Positions 45,801-53,820 of a DNA stretch of 58,295 bases are shown piece after piece. The position numbers and the translations under genes are program-made. Every line of letters starts with the position of its first letter. Position 1 is the stretch's first letter. The stretch is from Trebouxia sp. TZW2008 (lineage: Eukaryota > Chlorophyta > Trebouxiophyceae > Trebouxiales > Trebouxiaceae). The notes under the pieces are model-generated. The model did not search any database, had not been told where the DNA came from, and saw only the letters and a list, made by a program, of their open reading frames with translations. The DNA lies in the NCBI GenBank assembly GCA_002118135.1, contig BDIU01000017.1, positions 6,943 to 65,237 of the forward strand, given 5' to 3'.

Positions 45801-48800
45801 GGGGTTACCAGTTTCGGGGTGATATCTCTCAAGGTAAAAAACCTTGTTCGTACCCTTTTGTTTGTTAAACCTTTGATTGCAGGTATCAAAAAACAGCTTA
45901 TGAAATAGTAGCCCTCCTCGTCTTTTTTGGATGGGGGGGGTTTGCTGTTGGTACGAAGAAAGAGGTACGAGGTTGGTTTTTTTTGGTTCTCTTTTTTCGG
46001 TAAAGCTTTCATCTACATTTCTTTTGTATAGCCTTTTCTTATAATCTTTAGAAGATAAGGGGGAGTATTGGGACACTTTTCGGATCAAAAGGCAAAAGTT
46101 GTTTCTTCGGGGTAGTCTTTGTATCCCGAAAGGATACGAGACGACATCTTTTTCTTTTTGTGACCTTCCCTTCCGGTTTAAGCGGGGTTTTAAAGGCTTT
46201 GAAGGGGACACGATGTGCTCTTTTGTGCTCTTTAAGGTGGAGAGAAGAGGGAAAGTAGGTAGGGCTTTCTCCCCTTTAACTCCCGGTTTAAGCGGGAAAG
46301 AATAGCCCCGCTGTAAAGGATACCCAGTTCGTATCCTTTCGGGACTATTCGTGTTTTTGTTCTTGTGAGAAGAGAGGCAAAAGCTGTTGTTATTTACAAA
46401 AACAAAGATTGAAACAAAACCATCAAGTAAACAATCCTTGTACCGATTAAAAAGAAGGGCTTTTTCGTATCCCTTGTTGTGTAAAGGTTTTGCGTACCTT
46501 TTTGTTTGTACAAACGAAAAGATACGCGCCTTCCTTTCTTTCGCAGGTTTTCGGGAAGCACTCTTCCCTTTTGTATCCCTTCCCTTGCGCAGGTTTTCGG
46601 GAAAAAGACTACGGGGTAGATTTGGTGTTTTTAAGGGATTTACCGCCTTTCTTCGTCTTTCTCGGTTCCTCTCTTTTTGAGTGGTTTGGGTGGTTTGAGT
46701 GGTTTGAGTAGTTTGAGTGGTTTGAGTAAGTTGTATACCTTTAATGGGATTCTTTTTTTTAACGCGTGTCTCCCCTTTTAAGGGAGGCTTCGTGCGGAGG
46801 GAACCATCCTGATCCGCACGAAGTCTCCCTTGATTCGCACGAGAACCTTTTGATCTTTTTGCTGATAACAAGTGAGAAGAAAGAATCTTTCTCGGTTTCT
46901 CTCTCTTTGAGTAAATCGCAAAGAGTAAAAACAAGAAATCCTGTAAATTTAAAAGATTTAAATCAGAATGGTTCTCTAACAACCCTTTATAATCTCCCCT
47001 TTCGTACCCCGAAGGGATACTGTCTTCCTTTTCTTGTAACCTTTGACCTTTAAAAGTAGGCTTGTTTTTAAACGAGAGTAGGGATTCTTCGTGTGCGAGC
47101 TCCCTTGCCGGTTCTCTCTTATCTCCTTTTATCCCCTTCTTTGGGGAAGGGATACCCAGTACTTGTTTTCTTTTTGGTCTTTTCGAAAAAGCACGGGAGA
47201 TCTCCCTACTTTCCCCTTTTGCTGACGATAGAGCACGAGGTGGGCTCAATTCCCCTTTATCGTTATCAGCAAACCCTTCAACACCCTCCCTGTTAGAAGG
47301 GAAAGTAGGGGTAGAAGGGATAAAAAGCTCGTTTTTTCTCCAAAGTTGAAGGATTTGCTCCGCACGAGCAGGCCTACAGGCTTCGTACCCCTCTCTTGAA
47401 ATCTTTGCACTACAAAAACCAAGTTTAAGCCTTAAATACTGCGTATCCCTCGTATCCATCGTCTCCCTCGTACCTTTCGTACCCCTCTTTTTAGTTTTTT
47501 TGTTTTTCGGTAAAAAACCTTTAGTACCCTTTACTCCGAAAGGGTAGAAAGAGGCGTGGGCCAGCCTTTCAAAGGGATACAAGATTTGAAAAGATACGGG
47601 AGAGGGCCTTTCTACCCCTTGAAAAGATACGGGGTAGTTTTTGTACCCTCTACTTTTCTTTTTAAGGGGTAAAGAGTAGGAAAGTAGAGAATGAAACCCT
47701 TTCTTGTAAACCTTTTTGACACGGATGGTATTATAAAAGTTTTTAAAAACTTTTGCATATCTTTTTAAATCTTTTTTTTTGTTTATAACGTATTCTAAAA
47801 AAACAGGTACCTGGTCAAAACAAAGATTATCTACTAAAGAGCTTGCTGCTGGTAAAAAAGATTGATGATCTTTTAACTCTTTTGATGTTGGCAAATAAAG
47901 CCAACCTTCTTTATAAAGGATTTGACAATTTGTTTGAAGAGCCTTATATGTAGGCCTACACCTTTGGTTTTTAAGGTGTAGGGATACGATGTGTTTACCT
48001 TCTACGTATTTAGAAAAATACTCAAAAGCTTTAAACCCTTCTCTCTCTTCTTTTGTCTGTCCTTTGAGAGGGGGGACAGAGGTATAAGAATCTGAAAAAC
48101 CTTGACCACCCTTCTCTGATTTCCTTTTTCTTTTTAAAAAAGAAAGAAAACCCTTCTTCCCGCCCTTTCCCTTTAAAGAGCTGTCTCTTTCTAGGCTGTC
48201 AAGATTGGGATTCCCTCCGCACGAAAACTCTTTCGTGCGGAGGGAAGTTTCCCTGTACCCCTCTCTTCCGTGCGGAGGGAAGTTTCCCATTGAAAGGGAT
48301 ACGCCGTGGTTATAAAAGCCTCCTGTTTTCTCAAAATCTTGGAGAAGATTTCTTTCTTTTTCTAAACTTGAATAAGAAAAGGAGTTTTTATTGGGAAGTA
48401 AGGGAAGATTCCCTTCCCACAATCTCCGGGATTCTCCCCATACCCGGGAAGTGATTCTCCCGGGAAAGGATTTGGTGGAAAGATTCGGTAAGGGGTATAG
48501 GGGTATAGGGGTATAGGGGTATAGGGGTATAGGGGTATAGGGGTAAGTATCCGGGAAGGTCTTCTCCCCGTACCCCGAAGGGGTATAGGGGTATAGGGGT
48601 ATAGAACCACAATTCCCGGGGGAGAAGGGGTAAGGGAGCGGTAACATGTTTGTGGTATACATTTTAAGATTGCACAAATCACCAAGTGGTGTACGGCTAA
48701 AATGGCTCTTTAAATCTTGAGAATGGTGTGCAATTGGAAAACAAAGGTTTCTCTTTTTTCGGTGTCTATACCTGTTAAATGCAAAAAAGGGGGGCTTATA

Positions 48801-51800
48801 GCCAGCATGAGGAGGGATAGAAGGGATACTGAATAGAAAAGGTCTCTCAGTATCCCTTCTATCCCTTCTCTTGTTGGTTTTTAGTGCGACAGAAACCTTT
48901 TCTTTTTTTAAAGGTAAAGGAGGGTAAGAAGGGAAGGTAAACAAACGGGGTTGTCTAAAAACAACGTCGTGAGAGGCGCGCGCTTCGTACCCCTTTCTTA
49001 ATACCCTTTTTTGTTGGTTTTTAAAACCGTCAAAAGGGATACAACCGTTCTTTTCCTTTTGAAAAAGGAGACAATATCCATCATTAAGTGATCTTTCTTC
49101 ACACATCTTCCCCTGTGAATTTATTTTATAGAAAACAGGAAAACATTTGTATATTTCACTTAGGGTAATAAAAGGAGTAAGAGAAGGCGTAAGAAAGGTT
49201 GTTGTAGAAACCTCTCGGCTTTTTGTATCCCTTCCCTTGCGGTTTTGAGCGCGACGAGCTACGTCTCCCTTTTTTTTTCTTTTGCTACGTATCCCTTGTA
49301 TCCCTTGTATCCTTTGTATCCCTTGTATCCCTTCTTTTTGGTTTTTTGGGGTGCGAAGAGGTTTTTTTGGGGTGCGACCAAGAGTTCGTACCCCTCTTGT
49401 TGTTTTTTTAAGGGGAACTCTCGTTGGTTTTCTCCGTATCCCTTCTCGTGTGCTTTTTTTTTGGAGTGCGGTTTTGAGATTTTCTTTGTTTGCGGGTTTG
49501 CCTTTCCCTACCTTGTCTTTCTTTCGGGTTTGGGAAAGTAGGGAGTTTTTCTTTTTGGTTTTGGAAACCTTGTTTGGAAAACCTCCCCTCGAACCTTTAC
49601 CACGACTAGTTGTCTCTTTTCCCTTTTTCGCACGGGAAGGGTCTGCTATTAAAGACGGTGTGGTAAAGATTTGAAGGGAATCTTTAGTATGCGTAACTTT
49701 TCTATTCTTAAACGAAGTCTTTTTCTTAAAAACAGAAGACTTCGTATCCTTTCCCCCTCTTCTTCTAAGTTTGGGGAAGGGATACGACGTCCCTCCGGTT
49801 TTATTTGTTCTCCTCTTTTTCTCTTTCGAGCGGAGGGAAACAGCTTGTAAGCTCTTATAAGCTCTTATAAATTTGGAAAACAAGGGAAAAAATAGGATCT
49901 CCCGTCTTTCACTTCTTTCAATGAGAGGGTCTTGAGTGTTTTGAGAAGGGATACTAAGAAGAAGAGGCTTTTTTAAGAAGGGAAAGGGAGACGACGGGTT
50001 CTTTTTTAAAAAGGTTTTACGTTTCTCTTTTTTCCCTTCTTTCCCCTCTTTCCCCTTCTCCCTCCCTATAGGCAGAAGGAGGGAATCCTTTCCCACGGTA
50101 CCTACCTTTTTAAGGGCGTAAAAAGGTTTTTTTCTTATGTACGTACCCTTGAAAGAAGGGAGACGGGGTATCCCTTGTCTCCTACCCAATCTTGAAAGGG
50201 TTGTGAGGTTTTTTTTGCTCTTCCTACCCTTCTCCCTTCTGCCCCTTCTATCCCTTGTAAAGATTGTACCTTTTGTATCCGATAAAGGGATACCAGGTTG
50301 TGAGAAAAGATCCCCGTACCCCTTTCCGGGAGACCTACGTCGCGGTTTTTTAGATGTCAAAACACCTAGTTGATAACAAGATTCAGGAACCCAAAAGATT
50401 TGGCCTCCCTCTCTCCCCTCTTTTTGAGGTTTATAATAATATTTATCAACCTTAATAAAACCACCAACCAAAGTTTTGTATTTTCCCGGAAACCATTTAA
50501 AAAAAAACTTGTTTCTGGAGAATTTCTTCCCGTTTAAAAAGAATGGGTTGTAAACAAAGAATTGATCATTAAAACTCTCCGTATCCCTTTCTTTTGTGTA
50601 CCGAAAAGCTTCTCCGTATCCCCCCGGCTTTCCCCCCCAATCCGATGAAAAGATTCGGTGAAAAGGTTCGGTGAAGGGGAGAATCTTTCCCGGTGAAAAG
50701 GTTCGGTGAAGGGGAGAATCTTTCCCGGTGAATCTTTTCTCGGGAAGGTATTCGGTGGAAAGATTCTCCCCTTTGCTATTTACCCGGGAAAAGAGGGGAG
50801 GGAGACAGGCGTGGTTCTTTAAGGATGCGCAACCTTGGCCTTCTCCCCTGCGCGTTTCCTTTCTTTCCATTGAAAAGCTGTCACTGTCGGCCCAAAAATA
50901 ACCGATATGAGAGAATTGAATGTTTTTAAAAAGGTTTTTTAGTAGAGGTCGGTTTACAACAAGCTCCTTCCCGTTGTAAGGCTTTTGAACAGAGTTTTTA
51001 TAATATTCTTCGTAGATTTGGTAGGAAGAAAAGTTTTTGTTTTTTAATGTGAGAGCTCTTTGTGCCCCTTTTAATTGTTGAGATCTTGGTTTTTGTGCGA
51101 GAAAACCCGCAGTAACCATGGTGCCATTCTTGTACCCCGGGAAAGATTCTCCCCTATACCCCTTTACCGGGAGAAGCTCGGAGGAGAAGCTCGGGGGAGA
51201 AGCTTGGAGGAGAAGCTCTTGGGGTGTAGGGGAGAATCTTTTTACCGAATCTTTTCCTACCCCTAAAACCTTTGTTAAAACTTTTGTGAAAGAGTTTTGG
51301 TTAAACACCGTCGAGATTTCCCGGCTTTGTGTTCCTTCCCTTGTTTGACGACGAGATAGTATCCCTTTGAAAGTATCCCAATTAGAAACAAAACCTTTTA
51401 ACCCAGAAATGGGTGAAACGGTAAGGTTTACAAGAGACCTCTTATCAATTAAATCACCAACCTTTGGATAAAAGGTTTGGCCATTGAAACCTTTTTCAAA
51501 ACCTTCTTTTTTACTATTTGGAACCCCTACCCCAAAGCCAGAAGCAGGAATATTCTCATCTTCCCTAAAAACAGAAGAGGAGCAAAAAAAACCCTGCTGT
51601 TGGTTAAAAGCAGCAAGTTTTCCAGCTAAAACCCAAAAAAAGCCCAATTGAGAAGAAGATTTACTCTTTTTACTAATCTTGTAATTGGAGTTAGAGTGTG
51701 GAGAGAAAACCTCACCATCAAAGAGAGGGCGTACTAGATATTCTTCTTGAGCTCTCTGGTCAACTTGGTTAAATCTTAAAAGGTTCTCAGCGATCAATTG

Positions 51801-53648
51801 GTTTTCAAGAATTCTTTCTCCTTGACGAACAAATACAATTGTTGAAGGTAGAATCTCAAAAGAAGACAATGTCACTGCCTTTTCTCCATCTTTCGTCACC
51901 CCCGGGCTTCTTCTTTCCTGTTGTTTAGTGTTAGAAAGGAGAAAATCCCTTACACCCTGTAGTCTTTTCTCGTTATCAGCAAGAAGGGAAAGTGGCGATA
52001 TCCCATCCTTCCCGGGTATAGGGGTAAGTCTCTCTTCGGGGGTACTTGTATTAGAAGGTTTTCCTGTATTTTCATTGTTGTCTAATATAGAGGGAAGAGA
52101 GGGATAGTCTCCGTATCCCTCGTATCTTTTCGGGAGACGAGGGATAGTTTTGTTTCTAAAACCTTCTTCTTGTAAATGTAAAGAGAAAGGTGAAATAGGC
52201 TCTCTTTCGTCTTTTTGAATAGAAAGAAATCCACCAACTTTTGTAAGAAACCCTATTTTCCCATAAAAAGTACGAACAAGTTTCCCTTGCAACACCTCGG
52301 AAAAGTCAACGATTCCTGAATCTCTTGATCGAAGTTCATTAACAATCTCACCTGAAAAAACACCTCCTGTATGAAATGTTCGCATTGTTAATTGAGTCCC
52401 TGGCTCGCCAATAGATTGCCCTGCAATTATACCAACTGCTTCACCTATTCGAACAAGGCTTAATTGATTAAAACCCCAACCATAACATAACTGGCACATT
52501 GATTTCCGTTCAGAACCCCTCTCCATTAGATCTGTTTCTGTTTTCAAAAAGGTATTTGGGATGTTTTTTTGGTTTTTAAAACCCCTCTTGTTTTTCAATT
52601 GCTCATTCTTATTTGCTTGGCAAGTAAGAGGAGAACGGATCAATACTTTCTGCTGGAAAACGGGGATCGAAAAGAGAAAAGACTCTATTTGAGATGCTAA
52701 ATCTTTTGAAATCTGTTGGTTTCGAAACGCAATAGGTTCTATATCTTCTGCTAAAACCCTACCAATTAGGCGGTCTTTTAAAGATACTTTTCTTGCTATT
52801 CCTTGGTTATTGTTTTCAACAACAATACCGCAACTACATTTACAATCCATTAGGTCAACAAACACGTGTTGTGACACATCCACTAAACGGCGAGTTAAGT
52901 AGCCAGCATTTGCTGTTTTTAAAGCAGTGTCCACTACTCCTTTACGAGCCCCGTAACAAGATATAAGATATTCTGTAAGAGATAGACCTTCTTTAAAATT
53001 ACTGCGAATAGGATAATCAATTACATTTCCTTCAGGATCTGACATTAATCCACGCATACCAACCAATTGACGAACTTGAGATATGTTACCCCTAGCACCT
53101 GAAAAAGCCATCATAAATATTGGATTTAACAGGTCTGTAGAACGAAAATGTTCTACTACATTTTGTTTTAAAATCTCACTTGTTCGATGCCACAAATCAA
53201 TGATTTGTTGATACCGTTCTGCGTCCGTTAGTGATTTTGTCTCTGTTTGGTTTCTTGCTAAATACACATCTGCTTCACCTTGCCGCATCATCAGGTTCTT
53301 TTTTGGCGGTATCTTTAAATCATCAATACCAAGAGAAATACCTGCTTTGGTTGCATACTCAAAACCGATGTTTTTTAATTTTTCTACTATATCTATAACC
53401 TTATGCTCTCCTTTGTTTGTCCGAAACCAGGCAATATAATTCTTTATTCGAGTTTTATCAAAAGAATAATTAAAATACAAATCATCTACAAAAGACACAT
53501 CATATAGATCATTTACATCACTTGATGAAAGCCGTGATCTAATCCCTCTCTTATTACCCGGTTTGCTAAGAAAATACAAAGTGCATCCCCCAAAAAAAAC
53601 AAAGGAAAGGAGTTGCTGTTTCTCAGGTTCTTTTGAATACACTTTCAT
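39837..53648 (-). CDS. rpoC2: RNA polymerase beta'' subunit, giant form
   Basis: RpoC2 is the C-terminal part of beta' in the plastid-encoded RNA polymerase. The single 4603-codon frame is several times the usual ~1200-1500 residues and larger than the ~3100 I recall for Chlamydomonas. Conserved blocks are in order: GIDDLKIPPKKN near residue 90; the bridge-helix phrase SCYGARKGVVDTALKTANAG (about 225-250); zinc-ribbon cysteines in CKCSCG and CQLCYGW; the trigger-loop start GQSIGEPGTQLTMRTFHTGG (about 408-427); and, after a vast insert, IQGIPKIEQLFEARR (about 3300) and the C-terminal block ASFQETTRILSGSAIKG...GDYINVGTG (about 3560-3609). About 990 further residues follow. AAGGAG lies 7 bases before the ATG. 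The insert and the tail are rich in K, E, R, S and P and carry repeat words and tandem arrays without breaking the frame. Confidence 0.96.
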   Translation of the reverse strand: MKVYSKEPEKQQLLSFVFFGGCTLYFLSKPGNKRGIRSRLSSSDVNDLYDVSFVDDLYFNYSFDKTRIKNYIAWFRTNKGEHKVIDIVEKLKNIGFEYATKAGISLGIDDLKIPPKKNLMMRQGEADVYLARNQTETKSLTDAERYQQIIDLWHRTSEILKQNVVEHFRSTDLLNPIFMMAFSGARGNISQVRQLVGMRGLMSDPEGNVIDYPIRSNFKEGLSLTEYLISCYGARKGVVDTALKTANAGYLTRRLVDVSQHVFVDLMDCKCSCGIVVENNNQGIARKVSLKDRLIGRVLAEDIEPIAFRNQQISKDLASQIESFLFSIPVFQQKVLIRSPLTCQANKNEQLKNKRGFKNQKNIPNTFLKTETDLMERGSERKSMCQLCYGWGFNQLSLVRIGEAVGIIAGQSIGEPGTQLTMRTFHTGGVFSGEIVNELRSRDSGIVDFSEVLQGKLVRTFYGKIGFLTKVGGFLSIQKDEREPISPFSLHLQEEGFRNKTIPRLPKRYEGYGDYPSLPSILDNNENTGKPSNTSTPEERLTPIPGKDGISPLSLLADNEKRLQGVRDFLLSNTKQQERRSPGVTKDGEKAVTLSSFEILPSTIVFVRQGERILENQLIAENLLRFNQVDQRAQEEYLVRPLFDGEVFSPHSNSNYKISKKSKSSSQLGFFWVLAGKLAAFNQQQGFFCSSSVFREDENIPASGFGVGVPNSKKEGFEKGFNGQTFYPKVGDLIDKRSLVNLTVSPISGLKGFVSNWDTFKGILSRRQTREGTQSREISTVFNQNSFTKVLTKVLGVGKDSVKRFSPTPQELLLQASPPSFSSELLPVKGYRGESFPGYKNGTMVTAGFLAQKPRSQQLKGAQRALTLKNKNFSSYQIYEEYYKNSVQKPYNGKELVVNRPLLKNLFKNIQFSHIGYFWADSDSFSMERKETRRGEGQGCASLKNHACLPPLFSRVNSKGENLSTEYLPEKRFTGKDSPLHRTFSPGKILPFTEPFHRIFSSDWGGKPGGYGEAFRYTKERDTESFNDQFFVYNPFFLNGKKFSRNKFFFKWFPGKYKTLVGGFIKVDKYYYKPQKEGREGGQIFWVPESCYQLGVLTSKKPRRRSPGKGYGDLFSQPGIPLSDTKGTIFTRDRRGRREKGRKSKKNLTTLSRLGRRQGIPRLPSFKGTYIRKKPFYALKKVGTVGKDSLLLPIGREKGKEGKEGKKEKRKTFLKKNPSSPFPFLKKPLLLSIPSQNTQDPLIERSERREILFFPLFSKFIRAYKSLQAVSLRSKEKKRRTNKTGGTSYPFPKLRRRGGKDTKSSVFKKKTSFKNRKVTHTKDSLQIFTTPSLIADPSRAKKGKETTSRGKGSRGGFPNKVSKTKKKNSLLSQTRKKDKVGKGKPANKENLKTALQKKSTREGIRRKPTRVPLKKTTRGVRTLGRTPKKPLRTPKNQKEGIQGIQRIQGIQGIRSKRKKKGDVARRAQNRKGRDTKSREVSTTTFLTPSLTPFITLSEIYKCFPVFYKINSQGKMCEERSLNDGYCLLFQKEKNGCIPFDGFKNQQKRVLRKGYEARASHDVVFRQPRLFTFPSYPPLPLKKEKVSVALKTNKRRDRRDTERPFLFSIPSIPPHAGYKPPFFAFNRYRHRKKRNLCFPIAHHSQDLKSHFSRTPLGDLCNLKMYTTNMLPLPYPFSPGNCGSIPLYPYTPSGYGEKTFPDTYPYTPIPLYPYTPIPLYPLPNLSTKSFPGRITSRVWGESRRLWEGNLPLLPNKNSFSYSSLEKERNLLQDFEKTGGFYNHGVSLSMGNFPPHGREGYRETSLRTKEFSCGGNPNLDSLERDSSLKGKGGKKGFLSFLKRKRKSEKGGQGFSDSYTSVPPLKGQTKEEREGFKAFEYFSKYVEGKHIVSLHLKNQRCRPTYKALQTNCQILYKEGWLYLPTSKELKDHQSFLPAASSLVDNLCFDQVPVFLEYVINKKKDLKRYAKVFKNFYNTIRVKKVYKKGFHSLLSYSLPLKKKSRGYKNYPVSFQGVERPSPVSFQILYPFERLAHASFYPFGVKGTKGFLPKNKKTKKRGTKGTRETMDTRDTQYLRLKLGFCSAKISREGYEACRPARAEQILQLWRKNELFIPSTPTFPSNREGVEGFADNDKGELSPPRALSSAKGESREISRAFSKRPKRKQVLGIPSPKKGIKGDKREPARELAHEESLLSFKNKPTFKGQRLQEKEDSIPSGYERGDYKGLLENHSDLNLLNLQDFLFLLFAIYSKREKPRKILSSHLLSAKRSKGSRANQGRLRADQDGSLRTKPPLKGETRVKKKNPIKGIQLTQTTQTTQTTQTTQTTQKERNRERRRKAVNPLKTPNLPRSLFPENLRKGRDTKGKSASRKPAKERKARIFSFVQTKRYAKPLHNKGYEKALLFNRYKDCLLDGFVSIFVFVNNNSFCLSSHKNKNTNSPERIRTGYPLQRGYSFPLKPGVKGEKALPTFPLLSTLKSTKEHIVSPSKPLKPRLNRKGRSQKEKDVVSYPFGIQRLPRRNNFCLLIRKVSQYSPLSSKDYKKRLYKRNVDESFTEKREPKKTNLVPLSSYQQQTPPIQKRRGGLLFHKLFFDTCNQRFNKQKGTNKVFYLERYHPETGNPIRPNDRIEILKYYKSQTPEKGVNDLVKTRKTEVSYLLRDLRVLIDWLILEIGDINDLQIHQHIRFSNTREKRGSRQAFLTNKPLTLKKRKRKRKCTKKRKERKRPVLSARKRGTKREMTTSPKSYPVRSKPSPLFRFAHSRYKGVSKDQKRKKTFQRDTEIFCFRQVQLSTLKIRLQPFEKRVEDWQLRESINLLFCKNFEEIPSKRDLSFLLPVNTLFSPLSQTCLLVTNKIQLSFVSLQNADLITDPLKRKLLSHCKRGTRAFQGKQDLQPLRFVRPSQSFHFCFIREQALYLPPFPRAFPMNKVSFRGNGRNNTSFPFHGKQDLFLNLKNDNIFDLFKGKGGVLSGFVESSVSLPPHVFQREGEGILRVGKDKKTIPIRERPIPLLSPEEERGNRTQRESTYPYQEPFFPLKPRLFPESFLSRGKSENGVLTKKIVCLLTDKQFWSSYSRENPRTLTLFFTPYNGEVLDTERLSVTHKQPLFLPSIPSKGYEGEGEETSRQKKRENQQPAKSSDQQFDKREEEPLFDKRGEEPLFDKRGEEPLFDKRGEEPLLSRESLQSRGKRERSQIKIRKRRQRKPLNLTLPFSDSFSLKNNYCLLLTRDERVIFNIPRDKPTMTLGQVFHPGENITENLVLPFSGQVIGIEKNKVTVRCAQNVTTSSRGAMNVKNGDLVDKNYALLTLFYQKLTTDDIIQGIPKIEQLFEARRTKEGLPFDGNLPDYLDELFLLEMETHKKSRKEAALSSFAQIQRVLIDKVQDVYISQGVIIPDKHLEIVVRQMTEKVVIVDDGYYDQTFPTGKPWFLPGEFVDLDVADSVNSIDRQRFKKNVAFFLFWWWKKTRGKPPLFPLIEKKKSVSFRTPSLQPEKGRIFPGVSSESSFAPKLYESLKSLFFPNTLKTEAGKRKEYEVFLLFLNFLRRERSSFLYSKPLTYKPALLGVTTVSLECESFFSAASFQETTRILSGSAIKGQKDFLHGLKERVILGDYINVGTGSLNLDQIIHPFFPTTPTFLNLREEIKTEKARQTHILLALFAEKEILVDLFFQILPPISYLKETLKEEVENTFKQRTFEGKTTFPSRFPSRAEGSEGGEGHEGHERRFPPHEGTPLSRSQQGKDLKVLNTLLSLFAVGTKPCIPGFVPTIPPSNKGNKGNKGNKGNAVFPSNAAKGIQRKVKTFGSRTLNQSKEVKTFASPYSSYFPGNEGKKRDGVEKTTARYPERTHGVSIFWDPFWEFGPQKSQVSFAGEGKGFSGKKGNVVRRYGVISFRGRRETLCEGTGVASHDLPLLPLSQQQKPGTENKYKGLLYQQLSSLFGEKRDRHFYVRLQVLKVLETYMQAEKTKEALSFSFGPLLEKEKKKKSNLIVTEKGEIEKKAYQQQGIRPLPGKAGRPLFNTLNTKRKKDIKEKRKVTQLHPLPELAQYGMGVFIKRVEGEERVERERQIAGFNSLPEDQKDYIKQDFPDGYPIRLPDLITVNGLKIRKNIFDWHFSRRSKRRPYVFPKFKRGILYLTQRQALKGHQKSLPSYPFLSFFDREEKKNGKNRYLLNRYLTPKEEVEEKLQGFLQQIENKFDEEYRLDLYRPKNKKTNKKDQQSEFPFISGKPAQEPLPPFPSKEALFSKKSLFGVGTKNPHFKPSFPSGKEKVEKTEKPLLLEKEKIEKEKVEKGLEKRERETRFFDERYKSKVGKETFNKLLFTYNNQSKDLIETKKHIVKQGYVMVYPFSPLSNNNQKSEKDSVVSLLPAKKSLPSTPIPGKGFSPSVYKGTNAQTKRYKEDVSCKEGERDSKNAKDQQSNIKDIRKAHSYSFSKSIGKKEKVEKTQHEMAYKKPEIYLRLFPSNTNQFAQTIAYIYQQIGLIPYLSAELKNDKSYTLPDNFGVDSITGKVYIKNNEIYLKYLMAYFSETKSSVLKSVIIFCFIERYEKQVRNVSDSLFFYFWFYIIIRFIKVKLKRKLENPAITLYKYKKNEVRDELKSLLENYMNFLVFLTFK
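39840..42820 (-). other. C-terminal extension of RpoC2
   Basis: Downstream of the last conserved beta'' block (VGTG near 42824) the frame continues for about 990 residues. The part at 41200-41450 encodes a less repetitive, plausible folded segment (DGYPIRLPDLITVNGLKIRK). The last 170 residues (KPEIYLRLFPSNTNQ onward) are hydrophobic and contain FYFWFYIIIRFIKVKLKRK. I recognise no domain. It may be a lineage-specific extension of the polymerase subunit. Confidence 0.6.
44138..44243 (-). repeat. 27-bp in-frame tandem repeat in rpoC2
   Basis: Four units of 27 bp, GAGGTTCTTCCCCTCTTTTA plus TCAAAAA on the + strand, encode DKRGEEPLF repeats in the SI3 region. The period is a multiple of three and the frame is kept. 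Confidence 0.95.
46678..46733 (-). repeat. 9-bp in-frame tandem repeat in rpoC2
   Basis: About six units of the 9-bp word GTGGTTTGA, with small variation, encode TQTTQTTQT in SI3. Similar 9-bp arrays encode NKGNKG at 42327-42360 in the C-terminal extension. Confidence 0.9.
48480..48610 (-). repeat. Spacer-type repeat cluster within rpoC2 coding sequence
   Basis: On the + strand six GGGGTATA units (about 48493-48541) are followed by GTATCCGGGAAGG, CCCCGAAGGGG and two more GGGGTATA units, exactly the words of the spacer tracts. Read on the rpoC2 strand they encode PYTPIPLYPYTPIPLYP and PYTPSGYG without a stop. This is the clearest case of the spacer repeats living inside a gene here. Confidence 0.93.
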
Positions 53649-53820
53649 AAATCAACTCCTTAAAAAGTTTTTGTATTTGAGTTATAGAACAAAACAAAAA
53701 TGGTAGGTTTTGTTTTCTTTATCCTTCTTCTTGTTGTACTTTTTTTTCATAACCTGTTTGGTGGTATTTGTTTGGTGGTATTTGTTTGGCTATTTCTCGT
53801 AAATTTGGTAAGGTTTAGCC
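53649..53820. other. rpoC2 leader with 14-bp direct repeat
   Basis: AT-rich, repeat-free buffer. TGTTTGGTGGTATT occurs twice head to tail (53755-53768, 53769-53782) with a partial third copy. No -35/-10 pair is evident on the minus strand. Confidence 0.6.
53656..53661 (-). promoter_or_regulatory. rpoC2 Shine-Dalgarno AAGGAG
   Basis: AAGGAG on the minus strand, 7 bases before the ATG, supports the start at 53648. Confidence 0.75.

Larger units (their letters stand above)
43740..52330 (-). other. Expanded SI3 region inside the rpoC2 trigger loop
   Basis: In cyanobacterial and plastid beta'' the SI3 domain interrupts the trigger loop. Here the sequence between TFHTGGVFSGEIV and DDIIQGIPKIEQLF spans about 2860 residues; a few hundred is usual. 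Its last part still shows barrel-like phrases (GQVFHPGENITENLVLPFSGQVIGI). The middle is low-complexity and basic, and has copies of the spacer repeat words at about 48380-48620, 50590-50770, 51130-51260, 52005-52040 and 52110-52145. Confidence 0.75.

Noticed and set aside
40035..51348. Many + strand frames across rpoC2
   Set aside because: They are shadows of the 4603-codon rpoC2 frame; their products are low-complexity and the conserved polymerase blocks lie on the minus strand.
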